A stretch of DNA of 64,000 nucleotides from Andalucia godoyi (taxonomy: Eukaryota > Discoba > Jakobea > Jakobida > Andaluciidae). The stretch spans positions 253,688 to 317,687 of the forward strand of contig VRVR01000018.1 of NCBI GenBank assembly GCA_009859145.1, written 5' to 3'. Made by a program: the position numbers and the translations under genes. Positions 28,907-37,694 of the stretch are shown one piece after another; position 1 is the stretch's first letter; each line of letters begins with the position of its first letter. Under the pieces are notes generated by a model. It did not search any database. It saw only the letters and a list, made by a program, of their open reading frames with translations, and was not told the DNA's origin.

Positions 28907-30127
28907 ATGATTGATACGACGGATGCGCATGTGCAAGAAGAATCGCTTGGGGTAGACCCGTCGCTGATTCTTCCGCATCAGTCTTCTGCAGTGCCGTACT
29001 TTGCCGTCGACATTGGCGGATCGCTGATCAAAATGGTCCAGTTTGTCCCGGCGTCCACCGCTTCCACCGCCACCAACAGCGCTGCTACTACCACGGCTGG
29101 TGCCGTGTCTGGGGGCAAGTTGGTCTTTCGAAAATTCGAGACGCGAGATCTGGCTTCGTTTATCACGCATGTGCAGCGCACTCTTCTTCTGACTCCGTTG
29201 ATGGATGACGGGGGTGGGGGAGGGGAAGAAGCGAAAAAGATGATGATGACGATGACCCATGTTCGCGGGACAGGAGGCGGCTCGTTGAAACATGGGAGCA
29301 GGCTTGAGACATCGCTTGGATTGCGAGTGGAACATCGAGATGAACTGGCGTGTTTGGTCCGAGGGTCGAATTTTCTTCTTCAGCACGTTCCGCACGAGTC
29401 GTTTGTGTATGATGCAAGCAAGAGCACGTCGTCTCCAGAGCAGGCACGTGCGTTTTCGCCTGCGATTCCACCGAGTCGTGTGTTTCCTTATCTTCTCGTG
29501 AGTGTTGGGTCGGGTGTTTCGATTCTTCGTGTGGACTCGGAGGACTCGTTCACGCGAATCTCCGGGTCGTCCGTTGGTGGAGGCACCTTCTGGGGACTCT
29601 GCAGGCTGTTGACAGGTGTCGCCACGTTTGACGATGCACTTGCGCTCACGGCTCACGGAGACCATACGTCAGTGGATATGCTTGTCGGCGACATTTATGG
29701 ACGCGATTACCAGGTGGGGAAGTTGTCGGCCGATACCATTGCGTCAAGCTTTGGAAAGGCAAGCTACTTTTCCCAGGAAGAGGTTGAGGAAGTGAGGTCC
29801 GGGAAGAGAAAGGGCGCGCATGCCGATCTCGCACATGCGCTACTCGGCACCGTGTGCAACAACTTGGCCCAGATTGCGTATCTCAATGCCCAGAAGGAAA
29901 ACCTCGCCAGAATCTACTTTGGAGGATTCTTCATTCGAGACCATCCGACCACCATGGCCGCCATCTCGTGGGCCATCGGATTCTGGTCCGCGGGTGCTAT
30001 GCAGGCATACTTTTTCAGACACGAAGGATATCTCGGAGCACTCGGTGCGTTTCTCGACGACCATCCTCCTCCTCCTCCCTCTTTTTCTGCATCTGCATCT
30101 GCATCTGTTTCGAATGCATCGTTGTAA
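28907..30127 (+). CDS. Pantothenate kinase (eukaryotic PanK type)
   Basis: A 406-residue enzyme of the ASKHA fold catalysing the first step of coenzyme A synthesis, ATP-dependent phosphorylation of pantothenate. The N-terminal nucleotide-binding signature FAVDIGGSLIKMVQF is at about residues 31-45. The core shows PYLLVSVGSGVSILRV, SGSSVGGGTFWGLCRLLTG, ADLAHALLGTVCNNLAQIA and IYFGGFFIRDHP, with RHEGYLGALGAFL near the end, all diagnostic of animal and fungal PanK. A low-complexity Ala/Thr insert (residues 48-65) and a Gly/Met-rich one (near 105) are additions. ATG at 28907 after a long A-rich leader. Confidence 0.95.
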   Translation: MIDTTDAHVQEESLGVDPSLILPHQSSAVPYFAVDIGGSLIKMVQFVPASTASTATNSAATTTAGAVSGGKLVFRKFETRDLASFITHVQRTLLLTPLMDDGGGGGEEAKKMMMTMTHVRGTGGGSLKHGSRLETSLGLRVEHRDELACLVRGSNFLLQHVPHESFVYDASKSTSSPEQARAFSPAIPPSRVFPYLLVSVGSGVSILRVDSEDSFTRISGSSVGGGTFWGLCRLLTGVATFDDALALTAHGDHTSVDMLVGDIYGRDYQVGKLSADTIASSFGKASYFSQEEVEEVRSGKRKGAHADLAHALLGTVCNNLAQIAYLNAQKENLARIYFGGFFIRDHPTTMAAISWAIGFWSAGAMQAYFFRHEGYLGALGAFLDDHPPPPPSFSASASASVSNASL

Positions 30128-30223
30128 ATTATATTTCCCACATGCTTTTCGTCTCTGCGTCTTTGTGTCTCCCTGAGCGGCTAACCTCCTGATGTTGTGA
30201 GATTCTGATTTACAGGGTTCTTT

Positions 30224-30586
30224 TCAGGCATGCTTGTCATTGGGCTTGGCTTGGCTTGGCTTGTCGATGAGGATATCAAGGGCAATGAGGTCTTGTGCAA
30301 GAGGTGTGATGTGGTCGCTCTTGACCTGAACATGCACCGGATGACGCGCATACTCCTCCAGAGCGTCTTTGGAGTCACACAGACAACGCAGCACATGGGT
30401 GTATCCTTGGTTGCGCGCCGTCGTGAAACTCTCGCGGAACGCAATCTCCGTCGTCCCTGCAATCCGTCCATTCATCCCTTCAATCGCACTCTGCAGCTCC
30501 TGCAACTCCGCCGCTGTTACCCCGACCTTTGGCTTGAACAGCACAAGATGCTCCACCACCGTCGCCATGCCTCGCCGCATCATCAT
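30224..30586 (-). CDS. Stress-responsive A/B-barrel (Dabb) domain protein
   Basis: A 120-residue protein if started at the ATG cluster at 30586; translation could also begin at 30568 (MATVVEHLVLFKP), the usual Dabb start. The frame is open upstream, but that part is purine-rich and UTR-like. The Dabb pattern is complete: VVEHLVLFKPKVGVTAAE, the FRESFTTARNQGYTHVLRCL strand pair, and EEYARHPVHVQVKSDHITP with the conserved YARHPVH motif. Members are small dimeric ferredoxin-like proteins, some stress-induced or lyase-like; the function here is unknown. It converges on the pantothenate kinase gene (96 bases between stops). Confidence 0.85.
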   Translation of the reverse strand: MMMRRGMATVVEHLVLFKPKVGVTAAELQELQSAIEGMNGRIAGTTEIAFRESFTTARNQGYTHVLRCLCDSKDALEEYARHPVHVQVKSDHITPLAQDLIALDILIDKPSQAKPNDKHA

Positions 30587-31006
30587 TCGCTCCTGGTGCT
30601 GTTCTTTTCTTCTTTTTTTTCCTGCTCTCTCTCTCGTGCCTTTTCCCTCTTCTCCTTCTTGGCCATCCGTTTGCCCTACTTCAAAATGCGGACTCATCGC
30701 CAAAAGCCACAGTCTCATTTCAAAGTTTCCCAGCGTAAAAACAGCAACAGCATCAAGCACTGTAGTCGAAGCGTAGTCGGGAACTTTCGAAAAGTGCAAA
30801 AACGATCGTAGATGACTGCGGAGAATAATCCTGCTTTTTTAGTTAAGGAACGTCGAAAAAGTCAGCGGAAACGACCGGGAAAAAAAAACGGTTCCATATT
30901 GTTCTGCGATTGCTGCGTTTTCTTTCCTTTCTTTCGTGTTTTCGCAATCGTCAAAGACTCGGGAAAAAATTGCCCTTGGCTTAGTTCAAATCTGAGAGTT
31001 GTAGAG
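30587..31006. promoter_or_regulatory. Divergent promoter region
   Basis: 420 bases between the Dabb gene and the Cys-rich gene, mostly pyrimidine-rich (+ strand) in its first third. No RNA gene or defined element seen. Confidence 0.4.
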
Positions 31007-31574
31007 ATGCGAATTGTGAGCTTGTTTGCACTGGTTTTGTGCGCTGTTCTGGTTGTCCATGTGTGTGTTGTGAGTGCGGACGACTGCAGTGGGTGTGGCG
31101 GATGCTGTGCAGATCGATGCAATTGCGTCGCGTTTGCACGGTGCAATGTCCCGCAACTTCCTAACGGCCTCGTCACATGCGCGGATAAAAAGGCTGCGGC
31201 AAACTCTAGGTCTGGACATGCTGGCTGCGTCATGTTCCGAACCGGAGGTACGTCAACTCTTCCTCATCCTTCAAATATGCTTACAGAGCATCGTTTTCTA
31301 TGATCTGAACCCAAACGCATCACGCTTTGTGTGTCAGAAGTATTTTATGATCATGATCATGATCATTATTATTATTATAATTTGTTGTTGTTGTTGTTGC
31401 TGATAATTGTTATGTTTTGATTTTGTAGATCCGACGTATTGCCATGCGGCGGTTGTCACGGGAAACAGTGGAGGAGTGCTCTCAATCAACCAAGCAAACT
31501 GGAGCCCTTGCCAATGTTCGACTGCTCAGATCAAGGAAGACGACCCGGCTATCCTTGGCTTCTGGTGCCCGTAA
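31007..31574 (+). CDS. Small Cys-rich secreted protein, two exons
   Basis: Join of 31007-31247 and 31429-31574, giving 128 residues. The first 23 residues are a strong signal peptide (MRIVSLFALVLCAVLVVHVC, cleavage near VSA|DD). The mature part has about 14 cysteines, clustered as CSGCGGCCADRCNC at its start, with later CQC and the terminal FWCP. The intron (181 bp) begins GTACGT and ends TTTTGTAG, with a CTGATAAT branch-like site; splicing makes codon GAT and continues PTYCHAAVV. I do not recognise a family. It is probably extracellular or vacuolar and disulfide-rich. Confidence 0.75.
31248..31428 (+). other. Spliceosomal intron, 181 bp
   Basis: GTACGT donor and TTGTAG acceptor; it contains GATCAT and ATT/GTT simple repeats. 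Without removal the protein would end about 15 residues into the intron and lose its Cys-rich C-terminus. Confidence 0.8.
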
Positions 31575-32103
31575 CGATGTCGTGATGTCGTGATGTCGTG
31601 TTGTCATGGTGTCGTGATGTACCAACATGAATTTGATGTTCTCCGTTTTCCGTTTTCCTCTTCCGTTTTGTAGTGTTTGTTTCAGCAGTTTTCGTGATGT
31701 AAAGATGTAGGAGACACTGTTCTTTTTATTTTCTTCTCTTTTCTGAAGAGTCCTTTGGTTGCTGGCTGGTTGCGCACGTCAGCACGTGTGACTGCGGACA
31801 TGCAAGCAGCGACCTGGTCGTAATTCTCCCGTGGGCTGCCTGCCATCCGCGGTCCACTCAGGTTTGCCCAGCGCTTCCAAGCTGTTTGCTACAACGCGGA
31901 AGCTTTATCGGAGGTTTTTTGCTTTCATATTCTTGTCTTTTGGGGAAACTTCGCTTGGATGGCTGGTGCATCGCGGGGAACGAGAGCGAGAAAGAAAACA
32001 CACAAGGAGAGAAGGGAAGAAGAGAAGTGCTTTCGCAATTTTCTATTCTATTCTTTTCCTTTTCTTTTGCTCAGCAACGCCGCAGCGTACTTTGACAGAC
32101 TCG
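31575..32103. other. Intergenic region
   Basis: 530 bases. It holds a short GTCGTGATGTCGTGAT-type tandem near 31580-31620 and a pyrimidine-rich stretch ending TTTTGCTCAG at about 32066-32075, which could be the acceptor of a 5' UTR intron of the next gene (not provable here). Confidence 0.4.
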
Positions 32104-32832
32104 ATGATTAAGAGCGGTAATCCGCTTTATCGAAACCAGAGCGTCAGTTCCAGAGACATTGAGCTGTCTCCCGCTTCTGACGCTCGACATGGCATTACGG
32201 CACCGGATGGTGATGCACCGCCCACCCACCGCAAGAATCTTCCTCTTGTCCTCTTCATTGTTCTCATGATATGCGAGCTGTACACGTCGTCTGCAATCGG
32301 GTTCCTCGATGTTGTCGACAAGCAAGTCGTGTATATGGTTTACGTGTTCACGACGGTTGTTCGGTGTGCGATCTGGCTTACTTGCTCTATTTATTTGCAG
32401 CGGGACTGGAAAAAGCTTCTCGTCTTGTACTGTCCCATTGACAATCTCTTTCTCACTGCAGCTCTTGCTTCCGTAACGTATGGTTTCCTGAATGTCGGTG
32501 ACAGTCCAGACGGCTGGGTCGTTGCGGCTCTGATTGCATACCCAATCTTGCTGTTCTGCTTAAGCGGGAACTTCCGTGTCATGATGCACGACATGAAGTG
32601 GACCCCACCGCGGCTCATTGCCTACAAACTCAACCGAGCGTACGGGGTCGTTTTTTACCTTGTGATCGGATCCGTCAAGATTCGAAATCCTCCCGAGGAC
32701 TTTGATCTCGACATGTACTTACTGTTTGTGTTCACGACACTGGCGTTTTTGTCAGAACTCTACTTTTTCATTTCGCGCGTCGACGGATCTGAAAATATGA
32801 AGTACAACTACGAGTTTCAGGAAGAGGACTAG
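32104..32832 (+). CDS. Multi-pass membrane protein, family unknown
   Basis: A 242-residue protein from the first in-frame ATG (32104). A polar 45-residue N-terminus is followed by about six hydrophobic helices (LPLVLFIVLMICELY, MVYVFTTVVRCAIWLTC, NLFLTAALASVTYGFL, VVAALIAYPILLFCL, GVVFYLVIGSV, MYLLFVFTTLAFLSELYFFI). The C-terminus is short and acidic (YNYEFQEED). No sorting signal peptide and no recognisable catalytic motif. I cannot assign a family. It converges on delta-COP. Confidence 0.75.
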   Translation: MIKSGNPLYRNQSVSSRDIELSPASDARHGITAPDGDAPPTHRKNLPLVLFIVLMICELYTSSAIGFLDVVDKQVVYMVYVFTTVVRCAIWLTCSIYLQRDWKKLLVLYCPIDNLFLTAALASVTYGFLNVGDSPDGWVVAALIAYPILLFCLSGNFRVMMHDMKWTPPRLIAYKLNRAYGVVFYLVIGSVKIRNPPEDFDLDMYLLFVFTTLAFLSELYFFISRVDGSENMKYNYEFQEED

Positions 32833-33060
32833 AGAGAATTCCACAAGGAGTAGTAGTCGTAGTAGTAGTAGTAGAAGAAGAAGAAGAAGAAGAAGACGAC
32901 GACGACGACGATGATGGCACCCATATAAAGCACAACACGAGGAAGACTGGAAAGGTATTTTTATTTTTTAAAAACGCATTTTGGCTTTCATTCATAGAAT
33001 AGTGATCATCAGTGGACAACAACAACGACGACGACGATGACGGACGACGATTGCAGCTTG

Positions 33061-34683
33061 CTACTCACCAATGGAATAGGACTCCACACCAAGAGACGAC
33101 TTTGCACTGAATGCAACCTGTCTTCCCGAATCGACGGCGATGACATCCACAACCTTCAGCGACGACAGCAAGTCCGGGGTGTCAAACGAAACCCGTACTG
33201 GGAAATACGCATCCACAGTCTTTGCACCACCTGATATGGTCAGTTCGACGGAGCCCGTAGAGCCTGCTTCGACGGCAGGCAGCATCCATTCGACAAACGA
33301 GTTTCCATTGTCGTCTCGCGTAACGCGCACTTTCGAATTGACGCCACCCGTATCTTCGGACTGCACGGCTGCGTTGACATTCCCGGCGATTGCCGGAACT
33401 GGGAAAACGACTCGCAGATGGCGGACGGAAGAGAATTTGCGAGCCTCAAACTCAACGGTCGCATCGACCCCGGCTGGCGACGGATTGACCCACACATTGA
33501 CCATGACTGGGAGCGCGTCATCGTCGAGATTGGATGCCTTTTGTCTCCACCGCAGGATCGACAGGGGAGTGTTGACTGGAAATCCACCGCTGGAAGATGC
33601 GTCCTTCATTGCAAGGACCGACGACTCTGCAAAGAGGTCCTTGTTGATCTTGGGATGCGTCTTGAACGCAAACAAGCCCGCTCTTTGAGCATTGGAAAAC
33701 GATGAGATGATCCGCACGTTGGACTTTGCAGGATCAGAAACGGTAACAAACACGTCTCCAGACAGCGAAAACCCCCTCATTCCGCCCGACTTGTCGAGGA
33801 CCACGTGTACCTTTTCTTCAGCAGAAACCACGACCCCCTCCGTCTCCTCTGAGCCGCCTGCAAAGTTTCCAGCTGCCGACGCTGCACCCGAACCAGGAAC
33901 CATCGACGCTCCGCCTGCAGAAGTAGAGCCCGCGATTCCCTCCTCTCTCGCAAGCTGATCCGCCAAATCCACCGTCTTTTTCTTTCCAAGCTGCATTCCT
34001 GTTGATCGCTTCCCTCCAGCACCTCCCGAACTTTTTGAAGATCCATATGCGCTCGAAGAAGACGACGACGACAATGCACCGGACGACGACGACGAGCTGA
34101 CTGCAAAGTGTCCAGACGTGGAGGAGCGGTCGCTTCCCATGGACCTTGGGGCGTGTCCGATAACCTTGTTGGCCTCGATTTCCTTGACTTTTTGCTTCAT
34201 TTCCTCTCTGGCACGAAGCTCCTTGCTTTCTCGGATCAGGTTGGCAAGCTTTTCCTCCTGGGAATCCATTGACAAGAACATTCTGATCTGGTCCACAGAG
34301 AACGACTCGCGGTTTCCACCCTGCACAATTACCTCGTCGAATGCAAAAAGAATCTCAAACGACGCCTTCCTGACTTCGTTCTCTGAAAACCCCTTGCACA
34401 AATCCGGCAAAAGACGTGCCAACAGCCGCAGCGTCTCCAAATCTTCCACAATGTTGGACGATTTGGTCGAAATCACAACCAGATAAAGCCCAGACTCAAG
34501 CGGCTGGTACACATACCGAACAGAGTCCGTCTCAACAAGTGTGTGCGACTTTGGCCCCGTCCCCACGAGCTTCGGAAACGCTGAGAGCAACCCTTCAATT
34601 CGAATCCGCGATGTATCCACATACTGCCGAGAAAGCAGCGGCTTTCCACTTTTGCTCAAAATCGCAGCAGAAATAACAACCAT
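33061..34683 (-). CDS. Coatomer subunit delta (delta-COP, archain)
   Basis: A 540-residue subunit of the COPI vesicle coat, acting in Golgi-to-ER and intra-Golgi retrieval. It starts with the archain longin domain (MVVISAAILSKSGKPLLSRQ, then SHTLVETDSVRYVYQPLE), followed by KSSNIVEDLETLRLLARLLP and the helical linker EEKLANLIRESKELRAREEM. A Ser/Gly-rich linker (residues about 190-270) leads to the C-terminal mu-homology domain, which includes KVHVVLDKSGGMRGFSLSGD and HPKINKDLFAESSVLAMKD, typical of delta-COP. Length matches the family (human about 511). ATG at 34681-34683. Confidence 0.97.
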   Translation of the reverse strand: MVVISAAILSKSGKPLLSRQYVDTSRIRIEGLLSAFPKLVGTGPKSHTLVETDSVRYVYQPLESGLYLVVISTKSSNIVEDLETLRLLARLLPDLCKGFSENEVRKASFEILFAFDEVIVQGGNRESFSVDQIRMFLSMDSQEEKLANLIRESKELRAREEMKQKVKEIEANKVIGHAPRSMGSDRSSTSGHFAVSSSSSSGALSSSSSSSAYGSSKSSGGAGGKRSTGMQLGKKKTVDLADQLAREEGIAGSTSAGGASMVPGSGAASAAGNFAGGSEETEGVVVSAEEKVHVVLDKSGGMRGFSLSGDVFVTVSDPAKSNVRIISSFSNAQRAGLFAFKTHPKINKDLFAESSVLAMKDASSSGGFPVNTPLSILRWRQKASNLDDDALPVMVNVWVNPSPAGVDATVEFEARKFSSVRHLRVVFPVPAIAGNVNAAVQSEDTGGVNSKVRVTRDDNGNSFVEWMLPAVEAGSTGSVELTISGGAKTVDAYFPVRVSFDTPDLLSSLKVVDVIAVDSGRQVAFSAKSSLGVESYSIGE

Positions 34684-34689
34684 CCTGCA

Positions 34690-34693
34690 CCTC

Positions 34694-34732
<39 letters not shown>
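34690..34732. repeat. CTGT/CT simple repeat
   Basis: Tandem CTGT units grading into CT dinucleotides, just upstream of the delta-COP start. Confidence 0.9.
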
Positions 34733-34733
<1 letters not shown>

Positions 34734-35061
34734 CCCCCTACACACTCTTCCCCCTCCTCCCTTGCAGCAACGAAAGAAAGAAGAAAAAGTAATATGAGTA
34801 CAGTAATGATTTATGAGTGAAAAAGGAAGGGGGAAAAAAAACTATAAAGAAAAAATACTGATTTAAATTATTCAATTATAAAACCATTAAGACAATAAAA
34901 AAAAGCCCAAATGGACAGCGCTCGAGGCACAAAGTCCTTCCGAGTCTTCCCAAAGTTTCTTGACCCAACCTGAAATCCAAGCATCAATTGAATCCACGTT
35001 TTTCACTTTTTTCAACAGCAAGTGTTCTGTGTCTTCTGTTTTCTTCCAATTCTCTGCACTC

Positions 35062-35149
35062 CGCCTACGTTATACTCCGAGTATGCATATCTACGAATAG
35101 ACATGCATGCTCAATCGTGCATCCCGTTGCCGGGAAGGGGATAGGCCCC
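35062..35149 (-). ncRNA. Candidate Fanzor guide-RNA scaffold, copy A2
   Basis: The same three hairpins as in A1, on the minus strand: GGGG/CCCC (35137-35149), TCCCG/CGGGA with GCAA loop (35122-35135), and a long stem with UUCG loop (35079-35112, 15 positions, one mismatch). In the long stem one A-U pair of A1 is a G-C pair here, a compensatory change. The element ends at GTAGGCG. Confidence 0.55.
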
Positions 35150-35169
35150 AACACGCATCACGGCGCTCT

Positions 35170-35331
35170 TCAGATAGATGCTCCGCGCTCCGTCCCCAAT
35201 CTCGATCCATCGGTGAGCCACTTTCTCAGCGTGACACGCTGTTCCTGAGAAGGGTGCATTTTGATTCTGACGGCCCTGTATCGAGCGACGTAGGCGTAGG
35301 CGAATGCGTCATCCCAGCGCACCCCCGCCAT
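35170..35331 (-). pseudogene. Fanzor N-terminal fragment
   Basis: A 53-codon open frame starting at an ATG. It contains YRAVRIKMHPSQEQRVTLRK, the typical TnpB/Fanzor N-terminal strand and helix (basic 'RKIRLYPTxEQ...L+' pattern), then runs straight into the out-of-frame remnant of the C-terminal region and stops. The RuvC and zinc-ribbon domains are missing, so it cannot be active. Confidence 0.65.
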
Positions 35332-35657
35332 ATTTGAATTAATAAAGCGGAACCAACGAATGATAGAATGATAGATGGCTATGGATGCTGCGTTAAAGAG
35401 CGTCGAAATTGCAGAGCCTGTGTCACCGGCTGAATTTTGGCCGAGCGTGCGTAAGCACGAATGCCTGTGAAAACAAACGTGCCAGTGTCGGCCAGCATCG
35501 ACCGTGTCTGTTCATGTGTACTTTCTTTCTGAATGCATGACAATGACGTGTTATTATTCAACGGTCGAAACGTCCCGGACACCTTTCTAATACGACCCGG
35601 TCTACCGGCATTTGCACCAAGAGCAACAGAGGTTGAGGAAGGAAGAGGAAGGGTGGG

Positions 35658-36335
35658 ATGAGTGGGTACTACGGATCTGCGTCGATTTCCGCGAGTGCGA
35701 TTCAGGCATCTGTGAGTCATGTTCAGGGTGTGATGGATCAGTTGCAGGCTCGCATCCGTGAATTGGAAACGGAGAATTCGGCGCTGAGGTCGGAAAACCG
35801 GGCGCTGAATGATGGTCTTGAGTATGTGCTTTTACAGGTGAAGAAAGGCCAGACGATCCAGCCTTCTGCCCTGCGACATCTCCAGACAGTGAACCACGAC
35901 CAATTGCAAAACCCTGTTGATGTTGGCTTCTCAAGGTTCACCCAAGGGTCGTTGTCTACTCCTACTGCCAACACCACCAGTAGTTATTCCACTGACCGAA
36001 GGCCGTTGCACGCATCTGCCGAGATGAAGTTCGTCGGGTCCGGCAGTGCGAGTGTTGGTACTGGCGAGAGCAGTCCAGTGAAGCGGTCTCCTGCAAGCGC
36101 GAGTGGTACTGGTGGGCCTGCAGAGAAGGACGATCTCTACCAGTTTGTCATGCGGTGCAAAAACGTGCTTGGGGCCGACGAGTTTCTCAGATTTTCAAGT
36201 GCTGTGCATGATTTTCATAATGGACAAGTGTCGGCGGCTGGAACTATGCAGGCACTCCAGGAAATCATGGGTGACGACATGCCCTTTCTGATGAAGCATG
36301 CCATCAAAGTCATGGCCCTGGACCAACAGCAATAG
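35658..36335 (+). CDS. Coiled-coil protein with C-terminal helical domain
   Basis: A 225-residue protein. Residues 20-65 form a leucine-zipper-like coiled coil (VMDQLQARIRELETENSALR). A Ser/Thr-rich linker follows (70-155). The last 65 residues (DLYQFVMRCKNVLGADEFLR ... FLMKHAIKVM) form an amphipathic four-helix pattern that loosely recalls a paired-amphipathic-helix (PAH) fold, though I would not name it on that. Probably a dimeric scaffold or adaptor. Its upstream region contains element A2. ATG at 35658. Confidence 0.7.
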   Translation: MSGYYGSASISASAIQASVSHVQGVMDQLQARIRELETENSALRSENRALNDGLEYVLLQVKKGQTIQPSALRHLQTVNHDQLQNPVDVGFSRFTQGSLSTPTANTTSSYSTDRRPLHASAEMKFVGSGSASVGTGESSPVKRSPASASGTGGPAEKDDLYQFVMRCKNVLGADEFLRFSSAVHDFHNGQVSAAGTMQALQEIMGDDMPFLMKHAIKVMALDQQQ

Positions 36336-36554
36336 TTTCATTTTACTGTCTTCTTCTTTGCTTCCATCCGCGTGTACATTCTTCATCTTTACCTGTTGTT
36401 TCCTCGTTTCATTATTAAAAACTTCTACATGAAAATTTTGCAATTTGTCCGTTTGTAGCATTGTCTGTTAATTGGTTGGCTCATTGCCTTGCAGAAGGGT
36501 TACGTGACGCTGCACTGCATTTGCAAGCCTGTGTACATGGCATTATCTTTGTTC

Positions 36555-37356
36555 TTATAGGGAGAACGTATTGAGAGTGAACACGCGATCGACATTGACG
36601 ACTGTTTGAAACTCTTCAAACTTGATGGTTGTTTGCGACGCCGACAGTTCATGGATGCATTCGCGCGCCACAACATCGAGCTCTCGCTGGGGAATTGTAC
36701 CAGCGACAATCTCGGTGAGAATTGTCCGAATGTCTGTCTCCGAAACCTCTCCGTCTCCATCAAAATCGTAAAACATGAAGCTGAACCGCATCTTGTCCGC
36801 CACCGACGCAAGCTTTGAAAACGTTCGAAACGCATACACCACGTCCGGGAACATTAGTCGGTCGCGCAACGCAAGCTTTGGGTTCATCGACAATAGCACA
36901 GCTGCAACGTGTTTGCGAAGCGGATTGTATCGAAGACACTCAAGCAAGTACAGCTCCGACGCAAGTATGTACTGCGTGTGTATCTCGTCCTCAGGCGTAC
37001 TCTTCCGTTCTCGCCTCTTCTCCACTCCCGCGTCACTTCGTACTCCCCCACCACCCACCACCCCCACCACCACCACCATCAGCAGCATCATCATCAGCAG
37101 CATCATCATCACTCTTTGAACTTGTACCAGTACTCGTACTTGTCCCTGTTCGTATGCAGGCTCTTTGAACAGATCGGCAAGCCGTGTCTGAATCTTCAGT
37201 CTGCGCACTATGAGATAAAGCAACGTCCTTAAACTGCTTCCATAGCACACACAGTTCTTTTTCGTCGAACCCAGTCTTCATTATCATTTCATCAGTTATT
37301 TCTGCACTTGCTGGAATACCCGCCACTGCTGGCGAGCGAGACAGCCAGCTGCCCAT
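36555..37356 (-). CDS. CIB-like (calcium and integrin-binding) EF-hand protein with a frame break
   Basis: The N-terminus starts at 37356 with MGSWLSRS, a classic N-myristoylation site, followed by a first helical part (FDEKELCVLWKQFKDVAL). The C-terminal part, in another frame, has ASELYLLECLRYNPLRKHVA, a canonical EF-hand DFDGDGEVSETD, a degenerate last EF-hand (TTIKFEEFQTVV) and an F..N.FSL tail, the CIB1-CIB4 layout. The two parts join in a Gly/Asp-rich insert at a G-run (37045-37049 on the plus strand); one fewer G restores a single frame. Sequencing error, polymorphism, a real frameshift or an unrecognised intron are all possible. CIB proteins are Ca2+ sensors binding integrin tails and kinases. 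Confidence 0.7.
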
Positions 37357-37607
37357 GTCTTCCTTTCCGCTGCGCACTGCTTTTTGTTTCTTTTTCTCAA
37401 ATTATTTTCTCCAGACTCTTTCGTTGTGGACGCCTCTCTATCCAGCGTCGAAATCTCCATTCTCTCTGGACTTTGATTTCGCCCGAGTCTTGTCTGATGA
37501 GGTCCTAAGAAAGTCTTTAGAGTTGCCTGGCAAAGAAACTGCCGTAACAGTTCGCGTCAAACAGCTGTAATCGAAGGACGCAGCGAGACTGCTCCCAACA
37601 ACAACAA

Positions 37608-37657
<50 letters not shown>

Positions 37658-37694
37658 TGATGAAAGAAGCATAGTCGCGACTGAGCGAGGAGGG
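37357..37694. promoter_or_regulatory. Divergent promoter with AAT repeat
   Basis: Between the CIB-like gene and the dehydrogenase. It contains an uninterrupted AAT tract (about 37607-37655) 40 bases before the dehydrogenase start. Confidence 0.5.

Larger units (their letters stand above)
35062..35564 (-). mobile_element. A2: second internally deleted Fanzor transposon copy (inverted)
   Basis: A 503-bp element on the minus strand in the divergent region between delta-COP and the coiled-coil gene. Its 5' block (35348-35564) and 3' block (35062-35207) match A1. The unique middle (35208-35347) encodes the N-terminal Fanzor motif, whereas A1 keeps the C-terminal one, so the two copies carry different internal deletions of one parent. 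At the A2 junction GATGGATCGAGAT shows short repeated GAT, consistent with a microhomology-mediated deletion. Its 5' end is only about 95 bases from the start codon at 35658. Confidence 0.85.
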
